From Wenjunlia tyrosinilytica (GTDB lineage: Bacteria > Actinomycetota > Actinomycetes > Streptomycetales > Streptomycetaceae), in contig NZ_BMMS01000014.1 in the NCBI RefSeq assembly GCF_014646055.1, positions 62,001 to 126,000 on the forward strand: a DNA stretch of 64,000 nucleotides, read 5' to 3'. How positions within the stretch are numbered: position 1 is the stretch's first letter; each line of letters starts with the position of its first letter. This document shows, in pieces, positions 33,458 through 42,011 of the stretch. The translations under genes were made by a program, and so were the position numbers. The notes below the pieces were generated by a model. That model searched no databases, was not told where the DNA came from, and saw only the letters and a list, made by a program, of their open reading frames with translations.

Positions 33458-34735
33458 TCAGGCGAGGCCGACCTCCACCGGCAGCTCCTTGATGCCGTTG
33501 ACGAAGTTGGAGCGCACCCGCGGCACGTCCCCGGTGAGGCGGATGTCCCGGACGCGGGGCAGCAGTTCCTCGAACATGATCTGGATCTCCAGGCGCGCCA
33601 GGGAGTTGCCCAGGCAGAAGTGCGGGCTGCCCTTGCCGAAGGTGACATGGTCGTTGTCGCGCCGGGTGACGTCGAAGTCGTACGGGTTGCCGAAGACCTT
33701 CTCGTCGCGGTTGCCGGAGGCGAACCACAGGACGACCTTGTCGCCCTCCTTGATCTGCTTGCCCCCGAGTTCGACATCGCGGGTCGCCGTACGCCGGAAG
33801 TGGTAGACGGGGGAGGCCCAGCGCAGGAACTCCTCGACGGCCTTGGGTATGAGTGCCGGATCCTCCCTCAACCTCGCCAGCTGCTCGGGATGCTGGATGA
33901 GCGCCAGCATGGAGTGCGTGATGGTGTGCCGGGTGGTCTCGTTCCCGGCGACCACGAGGAGGAGGAAGTAGTTGTCGAAGTCGGCGGGGGACAGCGGTAC
34001 GCCGTCGGCCGGGGTCTGGTTGACGAGCCTGCTCACCAGGTCGGTGCCATCGCCGCCCCGGCGCTCGGCGGCGAGGCGGCGGCCGTAGTCGAAGACCTCG
34101 AGGGAGGCGGGGCTGCGGAAGGGCAGATCGCGGTACCGCTCGCTCTCCTCGCTGTGCAGCAGCACATCCGCGTAGTCGGGGTCGGTGTTGCCGATGATGC
34201 GGTTGCCCCAGTCGATGAGCTGCTGGGTGTCCTCCTCGGGGACGTCGAGCATCCGGGCGAGGACATTGATGGGGAAGTCCGCGGAGACCTCCTTGACGAA
34301 GTCGAAGCGGCCCTTGGGAAGGGCGGCGTCGAGCGTCTTCGCGGTCAGGCCGCGCAGGAAGGCTCCGTACTCGGCGACGGCGCGGGGCGTGAACTGCTTC
34401 TGCAGCATCTGGCGCAGCGCCCGGTGGCGCAGGCCGTCGCGCTCCAGCATGGAGGCGCGGATCGCGATCTGGCTGTCGTCCAGCTCCTCGAGGTTGACGA
34501 ATCTGGAGGAGGTGAAGGTCTGCGGGTCGCGGTCGACCCGGACGATGTCCTCGTGCCGGGTGACGGCCCAGAAGCCCTGGTTGGGGGAGGGTTCGGGCTG
34601 CCAGTGGACCGGGTCCTCGTGGCGGAGGGTGTGGAACATCCGCCAGGGTGTGACGCCGTCGAGGAAGTTGTCGTTGTCGGCGAGGTCCACCTCCTCCAGC
34701 GGCATGGCGTAATCGTCGGGCAGGGTGTTCGTCAC
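33458..34735 (-). CDS. Cytochrome P450 of the catabolic cluster
   Basis: The 425-residue P450 has the I-helix VVAGNETTRHTITHS (oxygen-binding Thr), the ExxR motif EEFLR, and the heme loop FGKGSPHFCLGNSLA with Cys374 as ligand. LWFASGNRDEKVF resembles the CYP124/125/142 and cyclic-amine (CYP151) branches. It is 27 bp downstream of the glutamine-synthetase-like gene in one operon, while a [3Fe-4S] ferredoxin and a reductase start the divergent operon. These three should form a complete class I P450 system. GS-like genes next to P450, ferredoxin and reductase are also found in mycobacterial morpholine/piperidine loci, so a secondary amine or an aromatic ring is a plausible substrate. Confidence 0.92.
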   Translation of the reverse strand: MTNTLPDDYAMPLEEVDLADNDNFLDGVTPWRMFHTLRHEDPVHWQPEPSPNQGFWAVTRHEDIVRVDRDPQTFTSSRFVNLEELDDSQIAIRASMLERDGLRHRALRQMLQKQFTPRAVAEYGAFLRGLTAKTLDAALPKGRFDFVKEVSADFPINVLARMLDVPEEDTQQLIDWGNRIIGNTDPDYADVLLHSEESERYRDLPFRSPASLEVFDYGRRLAAERRGGDGTDLVSRLVNQTPADGVPLSPADFDNYFLLLVVAGNETTRHTITHSMLALIQHPEQLARLREDPALIPKAVEEFLRWASPVYHFRRTATRDVELGGKQIKEGDKVVLWFASGNRDEKVFGNPYDFDVTRRDNDHVTFGKGSPHFCLGNSLARLEIQIMFEELLPRVRDIRLTGDVPRVRSNFVNGIKELPVEVGLA

Positions 34736-34762
34736 GGGTGCTCCTGGTGGCGCCGGCGGCGG

Positions 34763-36118
34763 TCAGAGGTGGTAGGAGTACTCGGCGAACTCCCAGTCGG
34801 TGACATGGCGCTCGAAGCGTTCGGCCTCGTCGCGCTTGTAGGTCAGGAAGGAGGCGGTGAACTCCTTGCCGAGGACGTCGGTCAGGGCCTCGTCCGCCTC
34901 CAGCGCGTCGAGCGCGGCGGTCAGGCTCATGGGCAGGACGGGCGATCTCTCCGGGTCGTAGCCGTAGCCCTCCAGCGGCGGGGGTGGCTCCTTTGCCTCC
35001 TGGATGCCGAGCAGCGCCGCGGCGGCGATGGCGGCGACGGCCAGGTAGGGGTTGGCGCCTGCGTCGCCGAGCCGAAGCTCCATCCGGGCGCCGGAGCCGC
35101 GCTCGGGAGGCACGCGGACCATGGCGCTGCGGTTGTCCAGGCCCCAGTCGACGAGCCAGGGGGCGAGGGTGCCCGGTCCGAAGCGCTTGTAGGAGTTGAC
35201 AGTGGGGTTGAGCAGGGCCGCGAGCGCCGGTGCGTGCGCGAGCATGCCGGCGACGGCGTGCCGGGCGGTGTCCGAGAGGCCGAAGGGGGCGGCCGGGTCG
35301 CCGAAGGTGTTCTCCCCCCGGACGTTCTCGCAGGAGAAGTGGACGTGGAAGCCGGAACCGCCCGCGTCGTTGAAGGGCTTGGCCATGAAGGTGGCGAGCT
35401 TGCCCTCCTTGCGGGCCAGTTCCTTGACGGCGGCCTTGAAGAGGAAGGCGCGGTCCGCCGCGTTCAGGGCCTCGGAGTGGGTCAGGTTGATCTCGAACTG
35501 GCCGCCGTCGAACTCGTGGTTGCCCGAGACCACGCCGACGCCGAGGTCGTGCAGCTGCCGCATGGTGCGCAGCAGGTGGTTGCCGGGGTCGGCGCGCAGG
35601 CCGGTGGTGTAGACGGCGCCGCTGACCTCGCTGGAGCGGCGCCATCCGGTGGCGGTGCCCGGGGCCTGCTCGCACAGGAAGTACTCCAACTCCGGTCCGA
35701 CGACCGGTCGTAGGTCGTGCTCGGCATAGCGGGCGAGCACGGAGCGGAGCATGTCGCGCGGTGACTCGGGGCAGGGGGCTCCGGTGACGGGGTCGGTCGT
35801 GTCGCCGAGGCACCAGGCGACTCCGGGCTCCCAGGGGATGGGGGTCAGGGTGTCGAGGTCGGGGCGTACGGCGATGTCGGGCAGTCCGGCGTCGAGCCCG
35901 CCGGTGATGGGCACGACGCCGCCGGCCGGGGTGGTGTGGTAGATGGCCCGGCAGAACGCCAGGCCGTGCCGGCACGCGGCCGGCAGATGGCCGAGCAGGA
36001 TGTCACGGCCTCGGTCGCTGCCGATGAGATCGGGGTAGCCGACCCGCACGACGTCGATGCCCTGGGCGGTGAGACGGTCGATGTGCTGCTGGAGCTGAGG
36101 CTGTTCTTGAGCGCTCAC
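34763..36118 (-). CDS. Glutamine-synthetase-like ligase (gamma-glutamylamine synthetase type)
   Basis: The 451-residue protein has the GS fold: VVRVGYPDLIGSDRGRDILL in the beta-grasp part, VVGPELEYFLCEQ, VVSGNHEFDGGQFEINLTHS (metal-binding Glu), FNDAGGSGFHVHFSC and NPTVNSYKRFGPGTLAPWLV with RMELRLGDAGANPYLA. The Tyr-adenylylation loop and the usual ammonium-site Asp-Ser pattern of true GlnA are not seen. This favours ligation of glutamate to an amine, as in PuuA, GlnA3/GlnA4, IpuC or aniline TdnQ. The GTG start follows GAGGAGAC. A PuuD-like hydrolase, two aldehyde dehydrogenases and a permease in the same regulon support the gamma-glutamylation reading; the amine itself is unknown. Confidence 0.88.
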   Translation of the reverse strand: MSAQEQPQLQQHIDRLTAQGIDVVRVGYPDLIGSDRGRDILLGHLPAACRHGLAFCRAIYHTTPAGGVVPITGGLDAGLPDIAVRPDLDTLTPIPWEPGVAWCLGDTTDPVTGAPCPESPRDMLRSVLARYAEHDLRPVVGPELEYFLCEQAPGTATGWRRSSEVSGAVYTTGLRADPGNHLLRTMRQLHDLGVGVVSGNHEFDGGQFEINLTHSEALNAADRAFLFKAAVKELARKEGKLATFMAKPFNDAGGSGFHVHFSCENVRGENTFGDPAAPFGLSDTARHAVAGMLAHAPALAALLNPTVNSYKRFGPGTLAPWLVDWGLDNRSAMVRVPPERGSGARMELRLGDAGANPYLAVAAIAAAALLGIQEAKEPPPPLEGYGYDPERSPVLPMSLTAALDALEADEALTDVLGKEFTASFLTYKRDEAERFERHVTDWEFAEYSYHL

Positions 36119-36177
36119 CGGGTCTCCTCAGGCGGGCGGGAACGGGTGGCGGCCTCGGGGCTGGGCGCCCCGAATTC

Positions 36178-36218
36178 ATTTGATCCCAAACAGTAGGGAC
36201 GCGCCCAGCCCTCCGCAA
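36178..36218 (-). promoter_or_regulatory. Promoter and operator of the GS-like/P450 operon
   Basis: Reading the minus strand, TTGCGG (36218-36213), 17 bp, and TACTGT (36195-36190) form the promoter. GTTTGGGATCAAAT overlaps the -10 and start region (36191-36178). The same GTTTGG-N4-CAAA core occurs at the ferredoxin, permease and second aldehyde dehydrogenase promoters. Confidence 0.65.
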
Positions 36219-36254
36219 GGGGTTGCCCTCAATTTTTATCCATGTGGATAGCTA

Positions 36255-36299
36255 TTGACCACGCCCGGCCTCCTGCCTATGTTGTTTGGAATCAAACGA
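36255..36299 (+). promoter_or_regulatory. Promoter and operator of the ferredoxin-led operon
   Basis: TTGACC (36255-36260), 17 bp, TATGTT (36278-36283) is a near-consensus housekeeping promoter. GTTTG-GAAT-CAAAC (36284-36297), a perfect dyad, follows immediately and would cover the transcription start, consistent with repression by a dimeric regulator. Confidence 0.75.
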
Positions 36300-36329
36300 C
36301 TAGTGGGGCGCAGCCTCGGGAGGACCGCC

Positions 36330-36518
36330 ATGAAGGTCGTCGTCGACATGAACAAGTGCCAGGACCACGGACAGTGCGTCTTCGCCGCCCCCGAGGTCTT
36401 CCAGCTCGACGAGGGCGCACACCTGGTGTTCGTCGGTGAGCCGGACGACTCGCTGCGCGAGCAGGTCGAGGACGCCGCGGACGTCTGCCCGCTGCAGGCG
36501 ATAGCGATCGAGGACTGA
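36330..36518 (+). CDS. [3Fe-4S]-type ferredoxin for the P450
   Basis: The 62-residue protein has ligand pattern Cys10-x2-His13-x2-Cys16 and Cys53-Pro. His replaces the second Cys of a [4Fe-4S] site, which is typical of actinobacterial P450 ferredoxins. ATG 36330 has GGGAGGA 6 bp upstream and gives the normal length; the longer frame runs back through the promoter. It is 3 bp before the reductase gene. Confidence 0.93.
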   Translation: MKVVVDMNKCQDHGQCVFAAPEVFQLDEGAHLVFVGEPDDSLREQVEDAADVCPLQAIAIED

Positions 36519-36521
36519 GGC

Positions 36522-37748
36522 ATGCCCGGACGCATCGTGATCGCCGGCGCCTCGCTCGGCGGCCTGCGGGCCGCCGAGCATCTGCGGGCCGCGGGCTGGA
36601 AGGGGCGGATCACCGTCGTCGGCGACGAGCCCCATATGCCGTACAACCGGCCGCCCCTGTCGAAGGAGGCACTGGCCGGGAAGACCTCGTTCGAGTCGCT
36701 GGCCTTCCGGCCCAGGGCCGCGGCGGCCGACGTGGAGTGGCGCCTTGGCACCGCCGTGACCCGCGCCCGCCCGGCCGGCCGCCTCGTCGAGCTCGAGGGC
36801 GGCGAGCGGCTGCCCTTCGACGGCCTGGTCGTCGCCACCGGGACGCGTCCGCGACGGCTGCGCTGCGAGGGCCCCGTCGTCGGGCGGTACACCGTGCGCA
36901 CCCTCTCCGACGCCGAGGAGCTGAGCGCGGCCCTGACCCGGCCGGGCGTACGGGTGGTGGTCGTCGGCGCGGGCTTCATCGGCTGCGAGGTGGCCGCCAC
37001 CGCCATCGGCCTCGGTGTCACCGAGGTCACCGTCGTCGACCCCGAGCCGCTGCCCATGCTGCGCCCGCTCGGAGAGCTTCTCGCTCGCGCGCTGCGCGAG
37101 CGGCACGAGGCACGGGGTGTGCGGTTCGCCCTGGGGCAGGGCGTGGCCGCGTACTCGGGCGAGGACCGGGTCACGGGCGTCGTGCTCACCGGCGGCGCCG
37201 TACTGCCCGCCGATGTGGTGGTGGAGGCGGTCGGTACGGTCTCCAACACCGAGTGGCTCGAGGGCAATGGCCTCGACCTGTCCGACGGAGTGCTCTGCGA
37301 CAGCGCTCTGCGGGTCGGCGGGCTGCCGTACGTTGTCGCGGTCGGCGATGTCGCCCGCTTTCCGAACGCCCGCTACGACGATGTGCCGCGCCGCGTCGAG
37401 CACTGGTCGATCCCCGGTGACACCGCCAGGCACGCGGCGAGGACCCTCGTCGCCGCACTCACCGGGGCGGCCCCGGTCCCCGCGCCGTTCGCCCCGCTGC
37501 CCTCCTTCTGGAGCGACCAGTACGAGTACCGCGTCCAGTCGTTCGGCGCACCGGTCCTCGGCACCGCCGACGCCAGGGTCCTGGACGGCGACCCCGCCGG
37601 TGACGTCCTGGTCGGCTACCACAGCGGCGGCCGGCTCGTCGGCGTCGTCGCCCTCGGGGGCCCGTCCGCCGCGGCAGCCGCCGCCCGCCACCGCGCCGAA
37701 CTGCTCCGGCAGCCGGCCCTCACCGCGCAACCAGGAGAAGAAACGTGA
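36522..37748 (+). CDS. FAD-dependent ferredoxin reductase
   Basis: The 408-residue reductase has an FAD-binding IVIAGASLGGLRAAEHLRAA at residues 5-24, NRPPLSKEAL, the central ATGTRPR, an NAD(P)H-binding VVVVGAGFIGCEVAATAIGL near 145, and the FAD-contact VAVGDVARFPN, followed by the C-terminal dimer domain. This is the putidaredoxin-reductase/rhodocoxin-reductase type. It follows the ferredoxin by 3 bp and its stop overlaps the next GTG, so it belongs to the same operon and passes electrons from NAD(P)H through the ferredoxin to the P450. Confidence 0.92.
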   Translation: MPGRIVIAGASLGGLRAAEHLRAAGWKGRITVVGDEPHMPYNRPPLSKEALAGKTSFESLAFRPRAAAADVEWRLGTAVTRARPAGRLVELEGGERLPFDGLVVATGTRPRRLRCEGPVVGRYTVRTLSDAEELSAALTRPGVRVVVVGAGFIGCEVAATAIGLGVTEVTVVDPEPLPMLRPLGELLARALRERHEARGVRFALGQGVAAYSGEDRVTGVVLTGGAVLPADVVVEAVGTVSNTEWLEGNGLDLSDGVLCDSALRVGGLPYVVAVGDVARFPNARYDDVPRRVEHWSIPGDTARHAARTLVAALTGAAPVPAPFAPLPSFWSDQYEYRVQSFGAPVLGTADARVLDGDPAGDVLVGYHSGGRLVGVVALGGPSAAAAAARHRAELLRQPALTAQPGEET

Positions 37749-38605
37749 CCAGCGTCCGCGGCTACTTCCACCCCAAGACGGCGACGGGTGACGCGTCGCT
37801 CATCCCCTCGCCCCCGTGGCACTACTCCGGCGACCTCGTGACCGTCGAGTACCGCACCGACCCGGCGCGGGTGCGCGAACTCCTGCCCGAGCCGCTCGGG
37901 CTCGCCGAGGAGGACCCGGGCGCGGTGGCGCTCATCTGGGCCGACTGGCAGTCCTGCTCCGACACGGGCGGCGAACTCCTCGACCCGGTGCGCTCCCAGT
38001 ACAAGGAGGCCTTCGCCGTCGTGCGCTGCTCGTACCGGGGGCGGACGTACTCGCGGTGCGTCTACATCTGGGTCGACAAGGACTTCGCCATCGCCCGCGG
38101 CCTGCACCAGGGCTACCCGAAGAAGCTCGGCTCCATCCATATGACCCGCCCTCACCCCTACGGCCCGGCGCCGCGCATCGAGGCCGGGGCCCGCTTCGGC
38201 GTGAGCCTGGCCGCCGCCGACCGGAGGCTGGCCCAGGCGGTGGTCACGCTGCGCGAGCCCTCCGAGAGCAATGGCTTCGTCAACGGGCACCCCATGGCCC
38301 ACCACCGCTGGCTTCCCTCCATCGAGAAGGGCAAGGGCCTGGCACTCGACGAGCTCATCGAGTCGGGAGCCGCCTCGTTCGAGGGCGGCCCGCCGTGGGC
38401 CGCGGACGCCGACCTCGAACTCTTCGAGGCCCCCACCGAGGAGCTCGCCCGCCTGGAGATCCACGAGCCCATCGGCGCGTACTACCGCCAGGTGGGGGTG
38501 ACCTGGGACGGCGGCACGCTCCTGGCGTCGGGCACCTCGGCGGTCGACCGGGCGGTCGAGGGGGCGGTCGAGGGGGCCGGGTCCGTGGACGGGGCGGACG
38601 GATGA
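37745..38605 (+). CDS. Acetoacetate-decarboxylase-like enzyme
   Basis: The 286-residue protein has the ADC-fold pattern: PSPPWHYSGDLVTVEYRTDP, LIWADWQSCSD, and DFAIARGLHQGYPKKLGSIH with Lys126/Lys127 at the place of the Schiff-base lysine. Members of this superfamily include decarboxylases and, in Streptomyces, aldolase-dehydratases. Here it may act on a ring-cleavage product in the pathway, but that is inference. The GTG start overlaps the reductase stop (GTGA). The C-terminal tail is a short acidic Val/Glu/Gly repeat (DRAVEGAVEGAGS), an odd low-complexity addition. Confidence 0.82.
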   Translation: MTSVRGYFHPKTATGDASLIPSPPWHYSGDLVTVEYRTDPARVRELLPEPLGLAEEDPGAVALIWADWQSCSDTGGELLDPVRSQYKEAFAVVRCSYRGRTYSRCVYIWVDKDFAIARGLHQGYPKKLGSIHMTRPHPYGPAPRIEAGARFGVSLAAADRRLAQAVVTLREPSESNGFVNGHPMAHHRWLPSIEKGKGLALDELIESGAASFEGGPPWAADADLELFEAPTEELARLEIHEPIGAYYRQVGVTWDGGTLLASGTSAVDRAVEGAVEGAGSVDGADG

Positions 38606-38712
38606 CGCCTCGCCCGCGCCGTTCCGACGGCCCAGCAGGGCATCGGCCGCGGCTCTCCCCGGCGCCCGCCGAGCTCACCCCACCCGACCGGCACACCCTT
38701 GGAGACCCTGAC

Positions 38713-40203
38713 ATGCCAGAACAGCCCCCCACCGCCCCGACGGCGGCCGTGGTCGCCGGGGTCGCGGTCGACACCCGGCACTGGATCGGCGGCGAACGCG
38801 TGCCGTCCGCACAGACGTTCACCGATGTGTCGCCGATCGACGGACGGACGCTGGCGGAGGTCGCACGCGGCGGCACCGACGAGGCCGATGCGGCCGTGGC
38901 GGCGGCGCGGGAGGCCTTCCCCGCGTGGGCGGCGACACCGCGTACCGAGCGGGCCCGGATCCTGCACGCCATCGCCGACGGTGTCGAGAAGCGCGTCGAG
39001 GACCTGGCGATCGTCGAGACCCATGACAACGGCGCGCTCCTGCGCTCGCACCGGCGGGGCGTGATGCCGCGCGTGGCGCACAACTTCCGCTTCTTCGCCG
39101 ACTGGCTGCTGAAGCTCGAGCACGAGGACTTCGACACCCGCGGCCACACCAACCACGTCTCGTGGGACCCGGCAGGCCCCTGTGTGCTGATCACCCCCTG
39201 GAACGCGCCGCTGATGCTGGCCACCTGGAAGGTCGCCCCGGCGCTGGCGGCAGGCAACACCGTCGTCCTCAAGCCCGCCGAGTGGTCCCCGCTGACCGCG
39301 TCATTGCTCGCCGACATCGCCGCCGAGGCGGGACTGCCGGCCGGAGTGCTCAATGTCGTCCAGGGGTACGGGGCCGAGGCGGGCAACGCCCTCGTCTCGC
39401 ACCCGGACGTCCGGCGGATCAGCTTCACCGGGTCCGTGCCGACCGCGCGGCACATCGCCGCGGCGGCCGCCGCGAACCTCACCCCGGTCAGCCTGGAACT
39501 CGGCGGCAAATCACCCCTTCTGGTCTTCGCGGACGCCGACCTCGACCTCGCGGTCGATCTGGCGGTCGAGCAGTACGACAACGCCGGACAGGTCTGCCTC
39601 GCGGCGACCAGGATCCTGGTCGAGGCCTCGGTCGCCGAGGAGTTCACCCGCCGCTTCACCCGCAGGGCGGCCGCCCTCACCCAGGGCGACCCCCGCGCCG
39701 ACGGCACCGACATCGGCCCGAACATCCACCCCCGCCAGCTGGAGAAGATCCACGGCTTCGTCGAGCGTGCCCTCGGCGCCGGGGCCCAGGCGGTCGTCGG
39801 CGGCGGACCCGACACCGAACTCGGCGGGCTCTACTACCGCCCCACTCTCCTCACCGGGGTCGAGCAGGACTGGGAGATCGTCCAGGAGGAGGTCTTCGGC
39901 CCCGTCCTGACCCTGCAGACCTTCGACACCGAGGACGAGGCGGTCGCCCTCGCCAACGGCACGCGCTTCGGTCTCGCCGCGACCCTGGCCACCGGCGACT
40001 CCGAGCGTGCCGAGCGTGTGCGCGCGCGGCTCGTGGCGGGGACGGTGTGGGTCAACTGCTTCTTCGTCAGGGACCTTCGGGCGCCCTTCGGAGGCTCCCG
40101 CCACTCCGGCATCGGCCGCGAGGGCGGCACCTGGAGCTTCGACTTCTACTGCGACGTGAAGAACGCCGTGACGGCCCCGAAGGGATGGCGCGACCATGGG
40201 TGA
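38713..40203 (+). CDS. Aldehyde dehydrogenase (HpcC/betaine-aldehyde type)
   Basis: The 496-residue NAD(P)-dependent enzyme has catalytic Glu262 in LELGGKSP and Cys295 in NAGQVCLAATR, with cofactor motifs PWNAPLMLATWKVAPALAAG and FTGSVPTA. ATG 38713 has GGAG 8 bp upstream. An alternative ATG at 38602 overlaps the previous stop and would add 37 residues of low similarity, so I prefer the later start. Position before a homoprotocatechuate-type dioxygenase suggests oxidation of a ring-cleavage semialdehyde (as HpcC does) or of an amine-derived aldehyde. Confidence 0.9.
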   Translation: MPEQPPTAPTAAVVAGVAVDTRHWIGGERVPSAQTFTDVSPIDGRTLAEVARGGTDEADAAVAAAREAFPAWAATPRTERARILHAIADGVEKRVEDLAIVETHDNGALLRSHRRGVMPRVAHNFRFFADWLLKLEHEDFDTRGHTNHVSWDPAGPCVLITPWNAPLMLATWKVAPALAAGNTVVLKPAEWSPLTASLLADIAAEAGLPAGVLNVVQGYGAEAGNALVSHPDVRRISFTGSVPTARHIAAAAAANLTPVSLELGGKSPLLVFADADLDLAVDLAVEQYDNAGQVCLAATRILVEASVAEEFTRRFTRRAAALTQGDPRADGTDIGPNIHPRQLEKIHGFVERALGAGAQAVVGGGPDTELGGLYYRPTLLTGVEQDWEIVQEEVFGPVLTLQTFDTEDEAVALANGTRFGLAATLATGDSERAERVRARLVAGTVWVNCFFVRDLRAPFGGSRHSGIGREGGTWSFDFYCDVKNAVTAPKGWRDHG

Positions 40204-41107
40204 GATCGTCGGCGCGGGCCTGCTCGCGCACGTGCCCACCATCGTCCTCCCCGAGGCCGAACGCCTCAGGCTCAACAACGGCAAGGAGATCACCCTCGTC
40301 ACCGGCCTCAACCGGCTGCGTGAGGAGGTGTTCGCACGCGACGACTACGACACCGTGGTCGTCCTGGACTCCCACTGGGCCACCACCGTCGAGTTCGTGG
40401 TCACCGCACAGCAGCGCCGCGCCGGGCTGTTCACCTCCGAGGAACTGCCGCGCGGAATGTGCCGGATGCCGTACGACTTCCCCGGCGACCCCGAACTCGC
40501 CCGCAACATCGCGAGGTTCGCCGACAAGCACGGCACCTGGATCACCGCGATCGATGACGAGTACCTGCCGATCTACTACGCCACCGTCAATCTGTGGAAG
40601 TACCTCGGCGAGGGCCTGCCCGGCAAACGCTGGATCACCATCGGCGTCTGCCAGAGCGGCGACATGGAGGACCACCTGCGCCTCGGCCGGGCGCTCGCCG
40701 ACGGCATCGCGGCCACCGAGGGCCGCAGGGTGCTGCTGATCGCCTCCGGGGCCCTGTCGCACACCTTCTGGCCGCTGCGCGAGCTGCGTGACCACGAGGC
40801 GAGCGACCCCGTCCACATCTTCACCCCCGAGGCGCGGGCGGCCGACAACGAGCGCATCGCCTGGTTTGCACAGGGCCGCCACGACGAAGTCCTGCGCACC
40901 ATGCCGGAGTTCTGGAAGCACAAGCCCGAGGCCCGCTTCTTCCACTATCTGATGATGGCGGGGGCGCTCGGCGAGGGGGCCTGCACGGCACCCGGCCGCC
41001 AGTACAGCGAGTACGAGAACTCGATCGGCACCGGTCAGGTGCACATCTGGTTCGACCGCCCGGCCGGCGGCTGGACCGCGCCCCGAAGCACCGCACAGAC
41101 GCACTGA
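40196..41107 (+). CDS. Type III (LigB-like) extradiol dioxygenase, homoprotocatechuate 2,3-dioxygenase-like
   Basis: The 303-residue protein follows E. coli HpcB in several blocks: LLAHVPTIVL (metal-binding His12), VVVLDSHWATTVEFVV for the HpcB DTHW segment, LFTSEELPRGMCRMPYDFPG, LLIASGALSHTFWPL with an active-site His, and the terminal IGTGQVHIWFD. These are the iron ligands and acid-base His of type III extradiol enzymes, which open a catecholic ring next to the two hydroxyls. The substrate should be a catechol with a side chain, such as 3,4-dihydroxyphenylacetate; exact specificity cannot be read. The start overlaps the aldehyde dehydrogenase stop by 8 bp. Confidence 0.85.
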   Translation: MGEIVGAGLLAHVPTIVLPEAERLRLNNGKEITLVTGLNRLREEVFARDDYDTVVVLDSHWATTVEFVVTAQQRRAGLFTSEELPRGMCRMPYDFPGDPELARNIARFADKHGTWITAIDDEYLPIYYATVNLWKYLGEGLPGKRWITIGVCQSGDMEDHLRLGRALADGIAATEGRRVLLIASGALSHTFWPLRELRDHEASDPVHIFTPEARAADNERIAWFAQGRHDEVLRTMPEFWKHKPEARFFHYLMMAGALGEGACTAPGRQYSEYENSIGTGQVHIWFDRPAGGWTAPRSTAQTH

Positions 41108-41121
41108 ACAGGAGTTCTCCC

Positions 41122-41970
41122 ATGCCTGAGTACCGCCGCATCCTGCTGGACGGCGCCGTCGTCGAGGTCGTCCGCGAGGGCGACGAGCTCCTCGCGGGGG
41201 ACGGCCGGCTCGTCAAGGCCGACGAGGCCCGGCACCTTCCCCCCGTGGTCCCGTCCAAGATCGTCGCCGTGCACCTCAACCATCGCAGCCGGGTGGAGGA
41301 GTTCGGGATCGACCTGGCGCCGACCCCGACCTACTTCCACAAGCCGACCTCCTCGCTCAACTCCCACAAGGGCGCCATCGTGCGCCCCGAGGGCTGCAAG
41401 TGGCTCAACTACGAGGGCGAGGTCGCCATCGTCATCGGCCGGACCGCGCGCAACATCTCCCCGGCGCGGGCCGGCGACCACATCGCGGGCTACACCGTGG
41501 CCAACGACTACGGCCTGCACGACTTCCGTGACACCGACGCGGGCTCGATGCTTCGGGTCAAGGGCTCGGACACCCTCTGCCCGCTCGGCCCCGGCCTGGT
41601 CACCGACTGGGACTTCCACGGCAAGTACCTGCGCACGTACGTCAACGGGGAGGTGGTGCAGGACGGCTCGACCGACGAGATGGAGTGGGACATGCACTAC
41701 CTCGTCGCCGACATCGCCCGCACCATCACCCTGTACCCGGGCGATGTGCTGCTGTCCGGCACCCCGGCCAACTCACGGCCGGTACGGCCCGGTGACGTGG
41801 TCGAGGTCGAGGTGGAGGGGCTGGGCAGGCTCACCAACCACATCGTCACCGGCCCCACACCCGTCCGCGACGACGTGGGCGCGCAGCCGACGGAGTCGGA
41901 GGAGGTGCTGTCCACGGCGCTGGGCGGCGACTGGGAGTTCCGCGGCATCCGCCCGCCGAGGCGCGGCTGA
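41122..41970 (+). CDS. Fumarylacetoacetate-hydrolase family enzyme (HpcE-like)
   Basis: The 282-residue enzyme has the FAH-fold metal site: KWLNYEGEVAIVIG (Glu98, Glu100), YTVANDYGLHDFRD, MEWDMHYLVADIARTITLYP and DVLLSGTPANSRPVRPGDVV. In homoprotocatechuate degradation HpcE-type members decarboxylate or isomerise the ring-cleavage acid; other members hydrate or hydrolyse acylpyruvates. It starts 14 bp after the dioxygenase with AGGAG upstream. hpcD-, hpcG- and hpcH-like genes are not in view, so the lower pathway would need genes elsewhere or another route. Confidence 0.88.
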   Translation: MPEYRRILLDGAVVEVVREGDELLAGDGRLVKADEARHLPPVVPSKIVAVHLNHRSRVEEFGIDLAPTPTYFHKPTSSLNSHKGAIVRPEGCKWLNYEGEVAIVIGRTARNISPARAGDHIAGYTVANDYGLHDFRDTDAGSMLRVKGSDTLCPLGPGLVTDWDFHGKYLRTYVNGEVVQDGSTDEMEWDMHYLVADIARTITLYPGDVLLSGTPANSRPVRPGDVVEVEVEGLGRLTNHIVTGPTPVRDDVGAQPTESEEVLSTALGGDWEFRGIRPPRRG

Positions 41971-42011
41971 GAGGGCTCCGGTGAGCGCGGGACGGCGGGT
42001 AGGGTCGCGCC

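Noticed and set aside
31479-35975. 1498-codon open frame on the minus strand
   Set aside because: It is the antisense-phase shadow of the ABC exporter, P450 and GS-like genes; its product is Arg/Pro-rich with no family features, a usual effect of high GC.
37816-38712. 299-codon N-terminal extension of the aldehyde dehydrogenase
   Set aside because: It is the shifted-frame shadow of the ADC-like gene; the dehydrogenase begins at 38713 with its own ribosome-binding site.
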